9,291 nt of DNA from Methanoregulaceae archaeon. Its GTDB lineage: Archaea > Halobacteriota > Methanomicrobia > Methanomicrobiales > Methanospirillaceae. The stretch is from the NCBI GenBank assembly GCA_028679275.1, contig JAJRBV010000137.1, positions 1 through 9,291 of the forward strand, given 5' to 3'. The notes below the pieces were generated by a model. That model saw only the letters and a list, made by a program, of their open reading frames with translations, did no database searches and was not told the origin of the DNA. Made by a program: the position numbers and the translations under genes. Shown piece after piece: positions 1 to 5,951 of this stretch (positions are counted from its first letter, which is position 1; every line of letters begins with the position of its first letter).

Positions 1-761
1 TCGCAGAGTGCACAAAGAGGAAGGTGCGGTTTGCATGGAAGTGGCCCCGGATCCCGGTCCCGGAATTCACCCGGGATGCCCTCTCCCTGATCCCCGGACT
101 CTCTCAAGCCGGTCTCGAAGAGGTGGTGGTTGAGGGTGCCATGTACGCCGATCCCATCTCCATGGTTGCACCAGGGATTCGGATTACCGGTGGGCCGGAT
201 CTCAATGTTTTCAATGCATGTGCCTTCCGGGCTCTCTCCCCCTACTGTTCAGGTCTGACCCTCTCCATTGAGTTATCCGGGGAGGATATCAGTGATCTCT
301 GCAGCCGGATTTATGAGAAGGGAATGGTGAGTGTCATCGTGCAGGGGAATATCCCGGCGATGATAACCAAAGATGCCCTGCTCAGCCTTGCAAAAGGGAT
401 CAGGGAACATGAAAAGGATTCCTGCGGCATCTCAGATACAACGGGACGTATCTTCCCGATCCATTCTGATGCGTGGGGGAGAACGCATATCCTGAATGCT
501 GCCGAACTCTGCCTCATCGATTACCTGCCCGCCCTTTCCCGTGTAGGTGTGGACACGTTTATCATCGACGCCCGGTGGAGGGGGTCTTCTTACGCATCCG
601 GGATGATCTCCGTATACCGTGATGCAGTAGATAATCACCGCTGGATGGCCGGGAAAAGTGAAGATCCGGACCCCGTCAGTCCCCTGAAAAGACGGATCAA
701 AGCAATGGCACAGGGAGGGATCACTGCCGGTCACTATCTCCGCAGGTTCCCTGATGACTGA
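1..761 (+). CDS. Peptidase U32 family protein, C-terminal part (5' end outside window)
   Basis: The reading frame is open from the first base, so this is the C-terminal 252 or so residues of a longer protein; the GTG at 24 is probably internal. Family resemblance comes from several U32-type blocks: a barrel strand ending in LNVFNACAF, then LTLSIELS, and near the end the block [20 protein letters not shown] followed by FIIDARW, which matches the U32 'Cys-Leu-Ile-(Asp/Glu)-His-(Ile/Leu)-Pro-Glu-Leu' region. The C-terminal [11 protein letters not shown] resembles the usual T-x-GHF-x-RG ending. Known U32 members act in tRNA/rRNA hydroxylation or ubiquinone synthesis, often with an Fe-S cluster, and true peptidase activity is doubtful for many. 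Here the segment that normally carries the Cys-rich U32 signature reads [16 protein letters not shown] and has no cysteine. It lies 55 bases upstream of tpiA on the same strand. Family assignment is fairly secure; the substrate is unknown. Confidence 0.8.
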   Translation, partial: AECTKRKVRFAWKWPRIPVPEFTRDALSLIPGLSQAGLEEVVVEGAMYADPISMVAPGIRITGGPDLNVFNACAFRALSPYCSGLTLSIELSGEDISDLCSRIYEKGMVSVIVQGNIPAMITKDALLSLAKGIREHEKDSCGISDTTGRIFPIHSDAWGRTHILNAAELCLIDYLPALSRVGVDTFIIDARWRGSSYASGMISVYRDAVDNHRWMAGKSEDPDPVSPLKRRIKAMAQGGITAGHYLRRFPDD

Positions 762-816
762 TCCGGTCGCCAAACGTTATCTCCATTCACGATCACTCAA
801 TTTTAGGGAGCAGGAA

Positions 817-1485
817 ATGTCAAAAGCGTTTATTCTCATCAACCTGAAGACCTATTCAGAGGGAGCGGGGCAGCGTGCCCATTCTATTGCCGGTGCTGCT
901 GAACAGGTGGCGCAGGAGAGCGGAGTTGCAGTAGCGCTCGCGCCGAGTTTCATGAATATACACCCACTCTCTATGCACTACAGCCTCCCGGTTTATGCCC
1001 AGCATGTTGACGGGGCTGAACCCGGTGCCCATACCGGTGCGATAACCGCCGAAGCGTTGAAGATGGCCGGAGCGCAGGGATCGCTGGTGAACCACTCGGA
1101 GCGGCGGCTGACCCTTGCCGAGATCGAATCATCAGTGACTGCGCTCCGAAACGCCGGACTCACTGCGGTGGTCTGTTCAAACAATGAAGCAACAAGTGCA
1201 GCGGCAGCTGCTCTTGCACCTGCATATGTGGCGATCGAGCCGCCGGAACTGATCGGGAGCGGTGTCTCTGTCTCGAAGGCAAACCCGGACATCATCAGGA
1301 GATCGGTGGATGCGGTCAGGAAGGTGAACCCGGACGTGGAGATTCTTACGGGTGCAGGGATCCAATCAGGTGAATGCGTGAAGATCGCCCTCGATCTCGG
1401 TACCAGCGGGGTTCTCCTCGCCTCAAGTGTCGTCAAAGCCAAGGCACCAATCGCTGTTCTTCGAGACCTGGTCTCAATGCTCTAA
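817..1485 (+). CDS. tpiA: Triosephosphate isomerase, archaeal type
   Basis: Interconverts dihydroxyacetone phosphate and glyceraldehyde 3-phosphate in cytoplasmic gluconeogenesis/glycolysis. The product is 222 residues, the short archaeal size rather than the roughly 250 of bacterial enzymes. Visible active-site features are Asn9 and Lys11 in [10 protein letters not shown], the catalytic His93 in VNHSERR, the catalytic Glu141 in [11 protein letters not shown], and phosphate-binding loops at ILTGAGI and GVLLASSVV near the C-terminus. I chose ATG 817 because the protein then begins [13 protein letters not shown] as in homologues and is preceded by a GGGAG Shine-Dalgarno (805-809). An in-frame ATG at 754 would add 21 unrelated residues and overlap the upstream stop. 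It may be co-transcribed with the U32 gene, as no clear promoter was seen in the 55-base gap. Confidence 0.96.
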   Translation: MSKAFILINLKTYSEGAGQRAHSIAGAAEQVAQESGVAVALAPSFMNIHPLSMHYSLPVYAQHVDGAEPGAHTGAITAEALKMAGAQGSLVNHSERRLTLAEIESSVTALRNAGLTAVVCSNNEATSAAAAALAPAYVAIEPPELIGSGVSVSKANPDIIRRSVDAVRKVNPDVEILTGAGIQSGECVKIALDLGTSGVLLASSVVKAKAPIAVLRDLVSML

Positions 1486-1489
1486 GATC

Positions 1490-1534
1490 CCCTCATTATT
1501 TGAGGGCCATGTGCTCTGCCGGGAGGTTCTCCCG
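1490..1534. terminator. Two stem-loops between convergent genes
   Basis: Immediately after the tpiA stop lies a 6-bp stem (CCCTCA 1490-1495 with TGAGGG 1501-1506, loop TTATT). Fourteen bases later is a perfect 6-bp stem (CGGGAG 1520-1525 with CTCCCG 1529-1534, loop GTT). Both are symmetric and could act on either strand. They lie in the 125-base convergent gap between tpiA and the HTH-CBS gene. Neither is followed by a clear T-run in the tpiA direction, so a terminator or 3'-stabilising role is inferred. Nothing else was recognised in the gap. Confidence 0.45.
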
Positions 1535-1552
1535 TTGTATCAGGGGGCTTCT

Positions 1553-1566
1553 GAAGGGAAAGAAAT
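1553..1566 (-). terminator. Pyrimidine tract downstream of the HTH-CBS gene
   Basis: On the minus strand this reads ATTTCTTTCCCTTC, about 45 bases after the stop codon of the HTH-CBS gene. Archaeal RNA polymerase commonly terminates at T-rich non-template tracts without needing a hairpin. The tract is interrupted by C residues, so support is weak. Confidence 0.25.
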
Positions 1567-1610
1567 CGTTGTAAATTGGTCGTTTCTTATCTGGCAGAGA
1601 TCAGTCGTTA

Positions 1611-2171
1611 TCACCGTTCGACAATAAGTGAGATGAGATCATGTTTTGTTATTACACCGGTCACGATCCCGGCATCCATGACAAGCACTGCATGGTGGTT
1701 CTGAAGAATCCGGACCACTGTTTCGACATCCATTCCGGGAGGAACGGTAGGGAAGCCGGGCTCCATAAAGTTTTTTACAGCAAGCCCGTGACCGCGGTGA
1801 GCACTCTGCTCCTCGATCACGCTTACGATGGCGGATTCAGAGATGCAGCCGACCGGCACACCGTCCTCGACAACCGGAATCTGCGAGATACTGTTCCGGT
1901 TCATGATCTCCACCGCACGCGTGACGGGCTCCGATGCCTGGACGGAAAATACGGGAGTATGCATGACGTGTGCCGCAGTCATCCGGGATTTTTCTGCAGT
2001 GTTCAGGACATGGACAATCTTTCTGAGCGTGCTGGTCCGGGGATCAACACTCCCGGCCTCGATCCTTGCCACCATCGACTGGCTGATCCCGGCCCGTTCA
2101 GCCAGTTCGGTCTGGCGTATTCCAAGCACCTCTCTCCGTGCCCTCAGTTCATCAGGACTAGGAATGTGCAT
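1611..2171 (-). CDS. XRE-type HTH regulator with two CBS domains
   Basis: A 186-residue cytoplasmic DNA-binding protein. Residues about 8-57 form an XRE/Cro-like helix-turn-helix, with QTELAERAGISQSMVARIEAG as the recognition core. They are followed by two CBS domains (about 66-121, starting AHVMHTPVFSV, and about 131-186, starting VKNFMEPGFPTV). CBS pairs form a Bateman module that typically binds adenosyl ligands such as AMP, ATP or S-adenosylmethionine, so this is probably a nucleotide- or SAM-sensing transcription factor. That is inference from the family. The HTH-CBS architecture is common in methanogens, and target genes are not evident here. The ATG at 2171 is the natural start because the HTH begins directly after it. 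There is no good Shine-Dalgarno, consistent with a short or leaderless mRNA. The gene lies downstream of the RNase P RNA gene on the same strand but has its own TATA-like box. Confidence 0.9.
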   Translation of the reverse strand: MHIPSPDELRARREVLGIRQTELAERAGISQSMVARIEAGSVDPRTSTLRKIVHVLNTAEKSRMTAAHVMHTPVFSVQASEPVTRAVEIMNRNSISQIPVVEDGVPVGCISESAIVSVIEEQSAHRGHGLAVKNFMEPGFPTVPPGMDVETVVRILQNHHAVLVMDAGIVTGVITKHDLISLIVER

Positions 2172-2196
2172 TGGTTATTACTCTGGGATATAACAT

Positions 2197-2220
2197 TAGT
2201 TAAAACTATTCCGTATAAAT
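2197..2220 (-). promoter_or_regulatory. Putative promoter and operator of the HTH-CBS gene
   Basis: On the minus strand ATTTATAC (2213-2220) is a TATA-box candidate whose expected start site (about 25 bases on, near 2191) would leave a leader of about 20 nt. Between box and gene is a perfect 12-bp palindrome, TAGTT-TT-AACTA on the minus strand (2197-2208), placed where a bound repressor would block initiation. A second TATA-like TTATAT lies at 2188-2193. Autoregulation by the encoded HTH protein is inference. Confidence 0.4.
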
Positions 2221-2242
2221 CATATGTGGTTCAGAATCGCAA

Positions 2243-2580
2243 TGAGTGGGAGGAGTAAGCCCCCTTCTGTTCGATGCGGCATTCAGCTACGCGCCATACC
2301 CGGGTAGTGCCTGGACACCACAATACCCTGTTCTGGCTTGCACCCGCAGGGGTTCGCCGTTTCACCGTATCCTGCCCTTCAGCTCAGCGGGTTATCTTGC
2401 GCGTTTCCGCACGTCTCGCCCGTGGGCTCGGCCGTATCATCGCTCGGGACAGGCCGTGTCGTTTCTGTGCCATTGCCGTGACTCTCGCCACCCATACTTG
2501 CGTATGGCTGCGTGCCCAGGTGGTGGGGGGACTTTCCTCAGCAGCCGTTTCCGGCCACCGTCAGCCGCACACTCCCTCTC
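2243..2580 (-). ncRNA. rnpB: RNase P RNA, archaeal
   Basis: Catalytic RNA of ribonuclease P, which removes the 5' leader of pre-tRNAs together with several archaeal protein subunits. On the minus strand the universal blocks appear in the right order. The first is GAGGAAAGTC (2539-2530), the 5' strand of P4 (CR-I). In the middle are ACAGAAACGACACGG and then GGTGAAACGGCGAACCCC followed by CGGGTGCAAGCC (about 2366-2335, CR-IV region). Near the 3' end is ACAGAAGGGGGCTTA (2270-2256, CR-V). The flanks GGGAGU-type (5') and ACUCC-type (3') can pair as P1, which sets both ends to within about ten bases. The length, about 335 nt, suits an archaeal type A molecule. The region contains no gene on the plus strand; open frames across it are accidental. 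Confidence 0.95.
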
Positions 2581-2611
2581 ATATAAATATGTGGCTTTCG
2601 CATTATTTACT
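2581..2611. promoter_or_regulatory. Overlapping divergent promoters (RNase P RNA / AMMECR1)
   Basis: On the plus strand ATATAAATA (2581-2589) is a good archaeal TATA box; a start about 25 bases downstream falls at about 2610, so the AMMECR1 mRNA would be nearly leaderless. On the minus strand TAAATAAT (2604-2611) is a TATA candidate whose start site would fall at about 2580, the inferred RNase P RNA 5' end. The plus-strand box also reads as ATTTATAT on the minus strand and could serve RNase P instead, with a start near 2562. The two promoters occupy only about 35 bases. Confidence 0.5.
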
Positions 2612-2615
2612 CTTG

Positions 2616-3191
2616 ATGGATCTCCTCACCGCAGAAGAGGGTGAATGTGCCGTACAGCTCGCAAGGGCGACTCTCGAATACAGGATTGGCGGCAGGAATA
2701 CCAGAATTCCCGCCCTCTCCCCGATATTTGATACTAACCGGGGAGTCTTTGTGACACTTACCGAGAACGGAGAGCTCAGGGGTTGTATCGGTTTTCCCTA
2801 CCCGCATCTCCCACTTGGTGAGGCTATCCGGGAGGCCGCGGTCTCAGCCGCACTCCAGGACCCCCGGTTTCGACCGGTCCGGCCACCGGAGCTCCCCTGC
2901 ATACGGCTGGAGGTGACCGTGCTCTCGGTGCCGGAGCTCATGAAAGCAGAACCGGCACTACGTCCGGGAGCAGTTGAAATCGGGAAGCACGGACTCATTG
3001 TGCGGGGGTATGGGAGAAGCGGACTTCTCCTTCCCCAGGTTCCCATCGAGTGGGGATGGGAAAGCAGGGAATTCCTGGATCATACGTGCATGAAAGCTGG
3101 ACTTCCTTTTGGGTGCTGGAAGGAGGACTGCGTGGAGTTTTACACGTTTGAAGGGCAGATATTCTGTGAAGAGCAAGAGAAAGAAAGGTAA
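2616..3191 (+). CDS. AMMECR1 domain protein
   Basis: A 191-residue protein, close to the usual size of stand-alone archaeal AMMECR1 proteins. The family hallmark LRGCIG is at residues 54-59 (ENGELRGCIGFPYPHLPLGE). It is followed by conserved segments ALQDPRFRPV, LEVTVLS, and a C-terminal block with LLPQVPIEWGW, FLDHTCMKAGLP and the Trp/Cys-containing GCWKEDCVEFYTFEGQIF. The biochemical role is not established; in many prokaryotes it is linked with MEMO and radical-SAM proteins, which are absent nearby here. The ATG at 2616 was chosen because MDLLTAEEGECAVQLARATL matches the usual N-terminus and sits just after the predicted transcription start. The open frame extends upstream to 2274, but that part is antisense to RNase P RNA and is not protein. 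The gene appears monocistronic. Confidence 0.93.
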   Translation: MDLLTAEEGECAVQLARATLEYRIGGRNTRIPALSPIFDTNRGVFVTLTENGELRGCIGFPYPHLPLGEAIREAAVSAALQDPRFRPVRPPELPCIRLEVTVLSVPELMKAEPALRPGAVEIGKHGLIVRGYGRSGLLLPQVPIEWGWESREFLDHTCMKAGLPFGCWKEDCVEFYTFEGQIFCEEQEKER

Positions 3192-3295
3192 CGTGATAAA
3201 AACCAGGGTAACCGATCCATCTCTTGACTCCGTACGGTTCAAGGCTGGAAGGAAAGGAACATAGTACTGAATTTTCCATTTCCGGATATCATTAC

Positions 3296-3302
3296 TTTTT
3301 TT
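3296..3302 (+). terminator. T-run after AMMECR1
   Basis: Seven consecutive T residues about 105 bases after the AMMECR1 stop and about 35 bases before the next TATA box. A T-run alone is a plausible archaeal terminator; no clear hairpin precedes it. The rest of 3192-3336 shows no gene. Confidence 0.45.
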
Positions 3303-3331
3303 CGACGGGATACTATGAATGGAACTCCAGA

Positions 3332-3344
3332 AAGGCATAAATAC
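3332..3344 (+). promoter_or_regulatory. TATA box with BRE-like flank for the decarboxylase operon
   Basis: ATAAATAC (3337-3344) is preceded by AAGG (3332-3335), resembling the purine-rich BRE. Initiation about 25 bases downstream would fall near 3365. That leaves an mRNA leader of roughly 270 nt before the decarboxylase start at 3633, long for a methanogen gene. A second AT-rich element (TATATCAG, about 3359-3366) is weaker. Confidence 0.5.
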
Positions 3345-3371
3345 TAACCGGAAAAGGCTATATCAGAGGGC

Positions 3372-3449
3372 ATGTCAGCCGTTTCGCGAAAATACTGCGG
3401 TGCAGAGGGAGAGATACGGCATGATCCGGGCATCCCCTGCCGGCACTAA
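3372..3449 (+). CDS. Short leader ORF 1 (25 aa), speculative
   Basis: An ATG-to-TAA frame of 25 codons begins about 7 bases after the inferred transcription start, so it could be translated from a near-leaderless mRNA. GAGGG sits immediately before the ATG but is too close for a standard Shine-Dalgarno. The peptide starts MSAVSRKYCGAEGE and ends with Cys-Arg-His. A stem (CGGCA 3417-3421 with TGCCG 3438-3442) lies over its 3' end, so ribosome occupancy would open it. No homologue is recognised. It may be chance; it is listed because the 3345-3632 stretch has no other recognisable content except leader ORF 2. Confidence 0.2.
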   Translation: MSAVSRKYCGAEGEIRHDPGIPCRH

Positions 3450-3502
3450 CCCTAACAAACGATACAAAAACCCATGATTCGTTCCCATCCCTGGAGATCT
3501 CC

Positions 3503-3592
3503 ATGGAAAAATCACGTCAGGAAAATAACCTCCTGGCACAGGGCATCAGGAGAGCCGGGTATCATAGGGAGGAGCACGAAGATAGGGAATGA
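3503..3592 (+). CDS. Short leader ORF 2 (29 aa), speculative
   Basis: A 29-codon frame with GGAG (3493-3496) six bases before its ATG, a reasonable Shine-Dalgarno. It ends at TGA 3590-3592, 40 bases before the decarboxylase start. The peptide is very hydrophilic, begins MEKSRQENNLLAQGIRRAG and contains five arginines and seven glutamates. Four of the five arginines use AGA/AGG codons, including an adjacent AGG-AGA pair. It overlaps, in another frame, a run in phase with the decarboxylase. An arginine-rich leader before an arginine-type decarboxylase would suit translational sensing, but this is only inference and the ORF could be fortuitous. Confidence 0.3.
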   Translation: MEKSRQENNLLAQGIRRAGYHREEHEDRE

Positions 3593-3620
3593 AAAAAGAA
3601 ACATTCTCATCACAGCCCCC

Positions 3621-3628
3621 AAGGAGGG
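3621..3628 (+). promoter_or_regulatory. Strong Shine-Dalgarno fixing the decarboxylase start
   Basis: AAGGAGGG ends four bases before ATG 3633 and is near-perfectly complementary to the 3' end of 16S rRNA. It decides the start against in-frame codons upstream (from 3474), which would add 53 residues unlike the family. Confidence 0.85.
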
Positions 3629-3632
3629 ATTC

Positions 3633-5951
3633 ATGAACCCCGAGGAAAAACTCACTGTAGTTATTATTGATGACTCAATCCATTCTGACAATCCTCACGG
3701 CCGTACCATCATCCGGATCGTGAAGGGCCTAGCTGATTTTGACCTTGAAGTCGTTACCGTTGCTTCGCTTGAGGATGCCCGGTCTGCCTATGCAAATCTC
3801 CCGGAAGCCGACTGTATCCTGGTGAACTGGAACCTCGGTGATTCCGGTTCAAAAACCCATGCCGATGCCAAAAAGCTGATCCATGAGATCAGGCAGAGAA
3901 ACGAAGATATTCCTATCTTCCTTATGGCTGAACCAGCCGAGGAGACCGCAACGACACTCACTTCCCTCACTGTCAGTACCATCCGCGAGATTAATGAGTA
4001 TATCTACATTATGGATGATACCCCGGAATTTATCGCCGGGCGAATCACCGCCGCAGCCAAACGGTACAAGGAGCAGCTCCTTCCCCCGTTCTTTGGTGCA
4101 CTTGTCAGATTCTCCAAAGACTTTGAATATTCATGGCATACCCCGGGCCATGCCGGAGGCACTGCGTTTCGAAAATCCCCGGCAGGAAGGCTGTTCTACA
4201 AGTTTTTCGGCGAACAACTGTTCAGGTCCGATCTCTCCATATCGGTGGGGGAGCTCGGCTCCCTGCTTGATCATTCCGGCCCGCTCGGAGAAGCGGAACG
4301 ATATGCCGCCAAGGTTTTTGGTGCCGACCAGACCTATTTTGTAACGAACGGGACATCAACCGCGAATAAAATCGTCTTTTTCGGCCGGGTATCAAAGGAT
4401 GATATCGTGCTTGTGGACCGGAACTGCCATAAATCAGCCGAACATGCTCTCACCATGACCCATTCGGTCGCGGTATTCATGGTTCCCACCCGGAACCGGT
4501 ACGGGATCATCGGACCTATCCCTCCTGATGAGATGGCGGTAAAAAGGATCAGGGAAAAGATTACAAAATGCCCGCTGACAAAGAACCTTGCCGATAGAAA
4601 GCCGGTACACGCCATTATCACAAATTCGACGTATGACGGGCTCTGCTACCATGCTGCTCTCGTGGAGGATCTCCTTGGGAAAAGTGTTGACAGCATTCAT
4701 TTCGATGAAGCATGGTACGTGTATGCACGGTTCAATCCGCTCTACAGCGAACGTTTTGCCATGCGTGACGGGGCAAAAAATCCCGAAGGACCCACCGTCT
4801 TCGCCACCCAGTCCACTCATAAGCTTCTCGCAGCCCTCTCGCAGGCATCGATGATCCATGTCAGGAACGGGCGGATTCCGATCGTTCATTCTCGGTTCAA
4901 TGAAGGGTTCATGATGCACAGCTCCACCTCCCCCCTCTATACGATTATGGCATCCCTGGATGTCTCATCAAAGATGATGGAGGGGGCGGCTGGCCGGGTT
5001 CTCACCACTGAATCGATCGAAGAGGCCATCCGGTTCCGGAGGTCCATGGCGCGTATCCACCGGGAGATCTGCGGCGGGGGGAAACAGGGAGACTGGTGGT
5101 TTGGCATGTGGCAGCCGGACACCGTCATTGATCCAAAGACAAAGAAGAAGACCCCGTTTGAGAAGGTATCGCTTGAGACCCTTCGTGACACCCCCTCCTG
5201 CTGGGTGCTGCATCCCGGGGAGAGATGGCATGGATTTGTTGGACTCCCTGATAACTACTGCATGCTCGACCCGATCAAGGTCACCGTTGTCATGCCAGGG
5301 GTGAAGGAAGACGGCTCTCTGGATACGTGGGGAATTCCGGCTGCCGTTGTCGTCAAATTCCTTGATACCCGGGGGATCGTGAACGAGAAGTCCGGTGACT
5401 ATATCATCCTGTTCCTCTTCTCGATGGGAAATACAAAGGGAAAATGGGGGACCCTCATCACCGAGCTCTTCGAATTCAAACGACACTATGATGAAAAGAC
5501 CCCCCTTGAGGAGATCTTCCCTGATCTCACGATGGCATATCCGGACCGGTACGGAGGGATGACCCTGAAATCACTTGCCGAAGAGATGCATGCATTCAAA
5601 AAAGATCACAGGATGTGTGAATTGCTGGAAGAGGCATACTCCACACTCCCGGAACCTGCTGTCTCGTATGCTGATGCATTCAGGAGCCTCGTGCGGGGCG
5701 AAGTCGACCAGGTCCCGGTTTCAAAGGCAGGAAACAGGATCGTTGCCACCGGGATATTCCCGTATCCTCCGGGTATTCCTGTCCTTGCGCCAGGCGAGCG
5801 GACGGGAAGACAGGACGGCCCTATCCTCCGGTATCTTGCCTCACTGCAGGATTTCGACAGACGGTTCCCCGGCTTCGAACACGACACGCATGGAGTTGAA
5901 AGCATGAAAGGTGAGTACATGATGTATTGTATCAGAGAGGGACGGAAATGA
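3633..5951 (+). CDS. PLP-dependent Orn/Lys/Arg decarboxylase (inducible, AdiA/CadA class)
   Basis: Decarboxylates a basic amino acid (arginine, lysine or ornithine) to the amine and CO2, consuming a cytoplasmic proton. The length, 772 residues, fits the large bacterial enzymes (AdiA about 755, CadA about 715). Residues 1 to about 135 form the receiver-like wing domain (LTVVIIDDSIHSD, then NWNLGDSG). The PLP-binding major domain follows with WHTPGHAGGTAF (His169 to His173 core), VGELGSLLDHSGPLGEAE, TYFVTNGTSTAN, IHFDEAWYVYARF (Asp358, expected to contact the PLP pyridine N) and ATQSTHKLLAALSQ with the Schiff-base lysine at Lys397. The C-terminal domain includes DYIILFLFSMGNTKGKWGTL. All catalytic elements seem intact. 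Arginine is slightly favoured as substrate on length and overall resemblance, but I cannot separate arginine from lysine or ornithine by eye. The stop overlaps the permease start (ATGA), so the two are translationally coupled. Methanogens normally make agmatine with a small pyruvoyl enzyme, so this bacterial-type enzyme suggests horizontal acquisition. Confidence 0.93.
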   Translation: MNPEEKLTVVIIDDSIHSDNPHGRTIIRIVKGLADFDLEVVTVASLEDARSAYANLPEADCILVNWNLGDSGSKTHADAKKLIHEIRQRNEDIPIFLMAEPAEETATTLTSLTVSTIREINEYIYIMDDTPEFIAGRITAAAKRYKEQLLPPFFGALVRFSKDFEYSWHTPGHAGGTAFRKSPAGRLFYKFFGEQLFRSDLSISVGELGSLLDHSGPLGEAERYAAKVFGADQTYFVTNGTSTANKIVFFGRVSKDDIVLVDRNCHKSAEHALTMTHSVAVFMVPTRNRYGIIGPIPPDEMAVKRIREKITKCPLTKNLADRKPVHAIITNSTYDGLCYHAALVEDLLGKSVDSIHFDEAWYVYARFNPLYSERFAMRDGAKNPEGPTVFATQSTHKLLAALSQASMIHVRNGRIPIVHSRFNEGFMMHSSTSPLYTIMASLDVSSKMMEGAAGRVLTTESIEEAIRFRRSMARIHREICGGGKQGDWWFGMWQPDTVIDPKTKKKTPFEKVSLETLRDTPSCWVLHPGERWHGFVGLPDNYCMLDPIKVTVVMPGVKEDGSLDTWGIPAAVVVKFLDTRGIVNEKSGDYIILFLFSMGNTKGKWGTLITELFEFKRHYDEKTPLEEIFPDLTMAYPDRYGGMTLKSLAEEMHAFKKDHRMCELLEEAYSTLPEPAVSYADAFRSLVRGEVDQVPVSKAGNRIVATGIFPYPPGIPVLAPGERTGRQDGPILRYLASLQDFDRRFPGFEHDTHGVESMKGEYMMYCIREGRK

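Noticed and set aside
754..816. Upstream ATG start for tpiA overlapping the U32 stop
   Set aside because: It would add 21 residues not found in archaeal triosephosphate isomerases, and the ATG at 817 has the better ribosome binding site.
993..1442. 149-codon minus-strand frame within tpiA
   Set aside because: Antisense of a well-conserved enzyme; no start signal and no recognisable domain.
1641..2258. 205-codon plus-strand frame opposite the HTH-CBS gene
   Set aside because: It is the antisense shadow of a clearly recognisable gene; its residues (His/Arg/Cys-rich) have no family pattern and it also runs into the RNase P RNA 3' end.
2274..2615. Open frame extending the AMMECR1 gene upstream by 114 codons
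   Set aside because: It runs antisense through the RNase P RNA gene and looks nothing like an AMMECR1 N-terminus. An automatic caller could wrongly give a 305-residue protein; the correct start is 2616.
3474..3632. N-terminal extension of the decarboxylase by 53 codons
   Set aside because: The family N-terminus begins right after ATG 3633, which has a near-ideal Shine-Dalgarno. The extension is basic, low in family resemblance and overlaps leader ORF 2.
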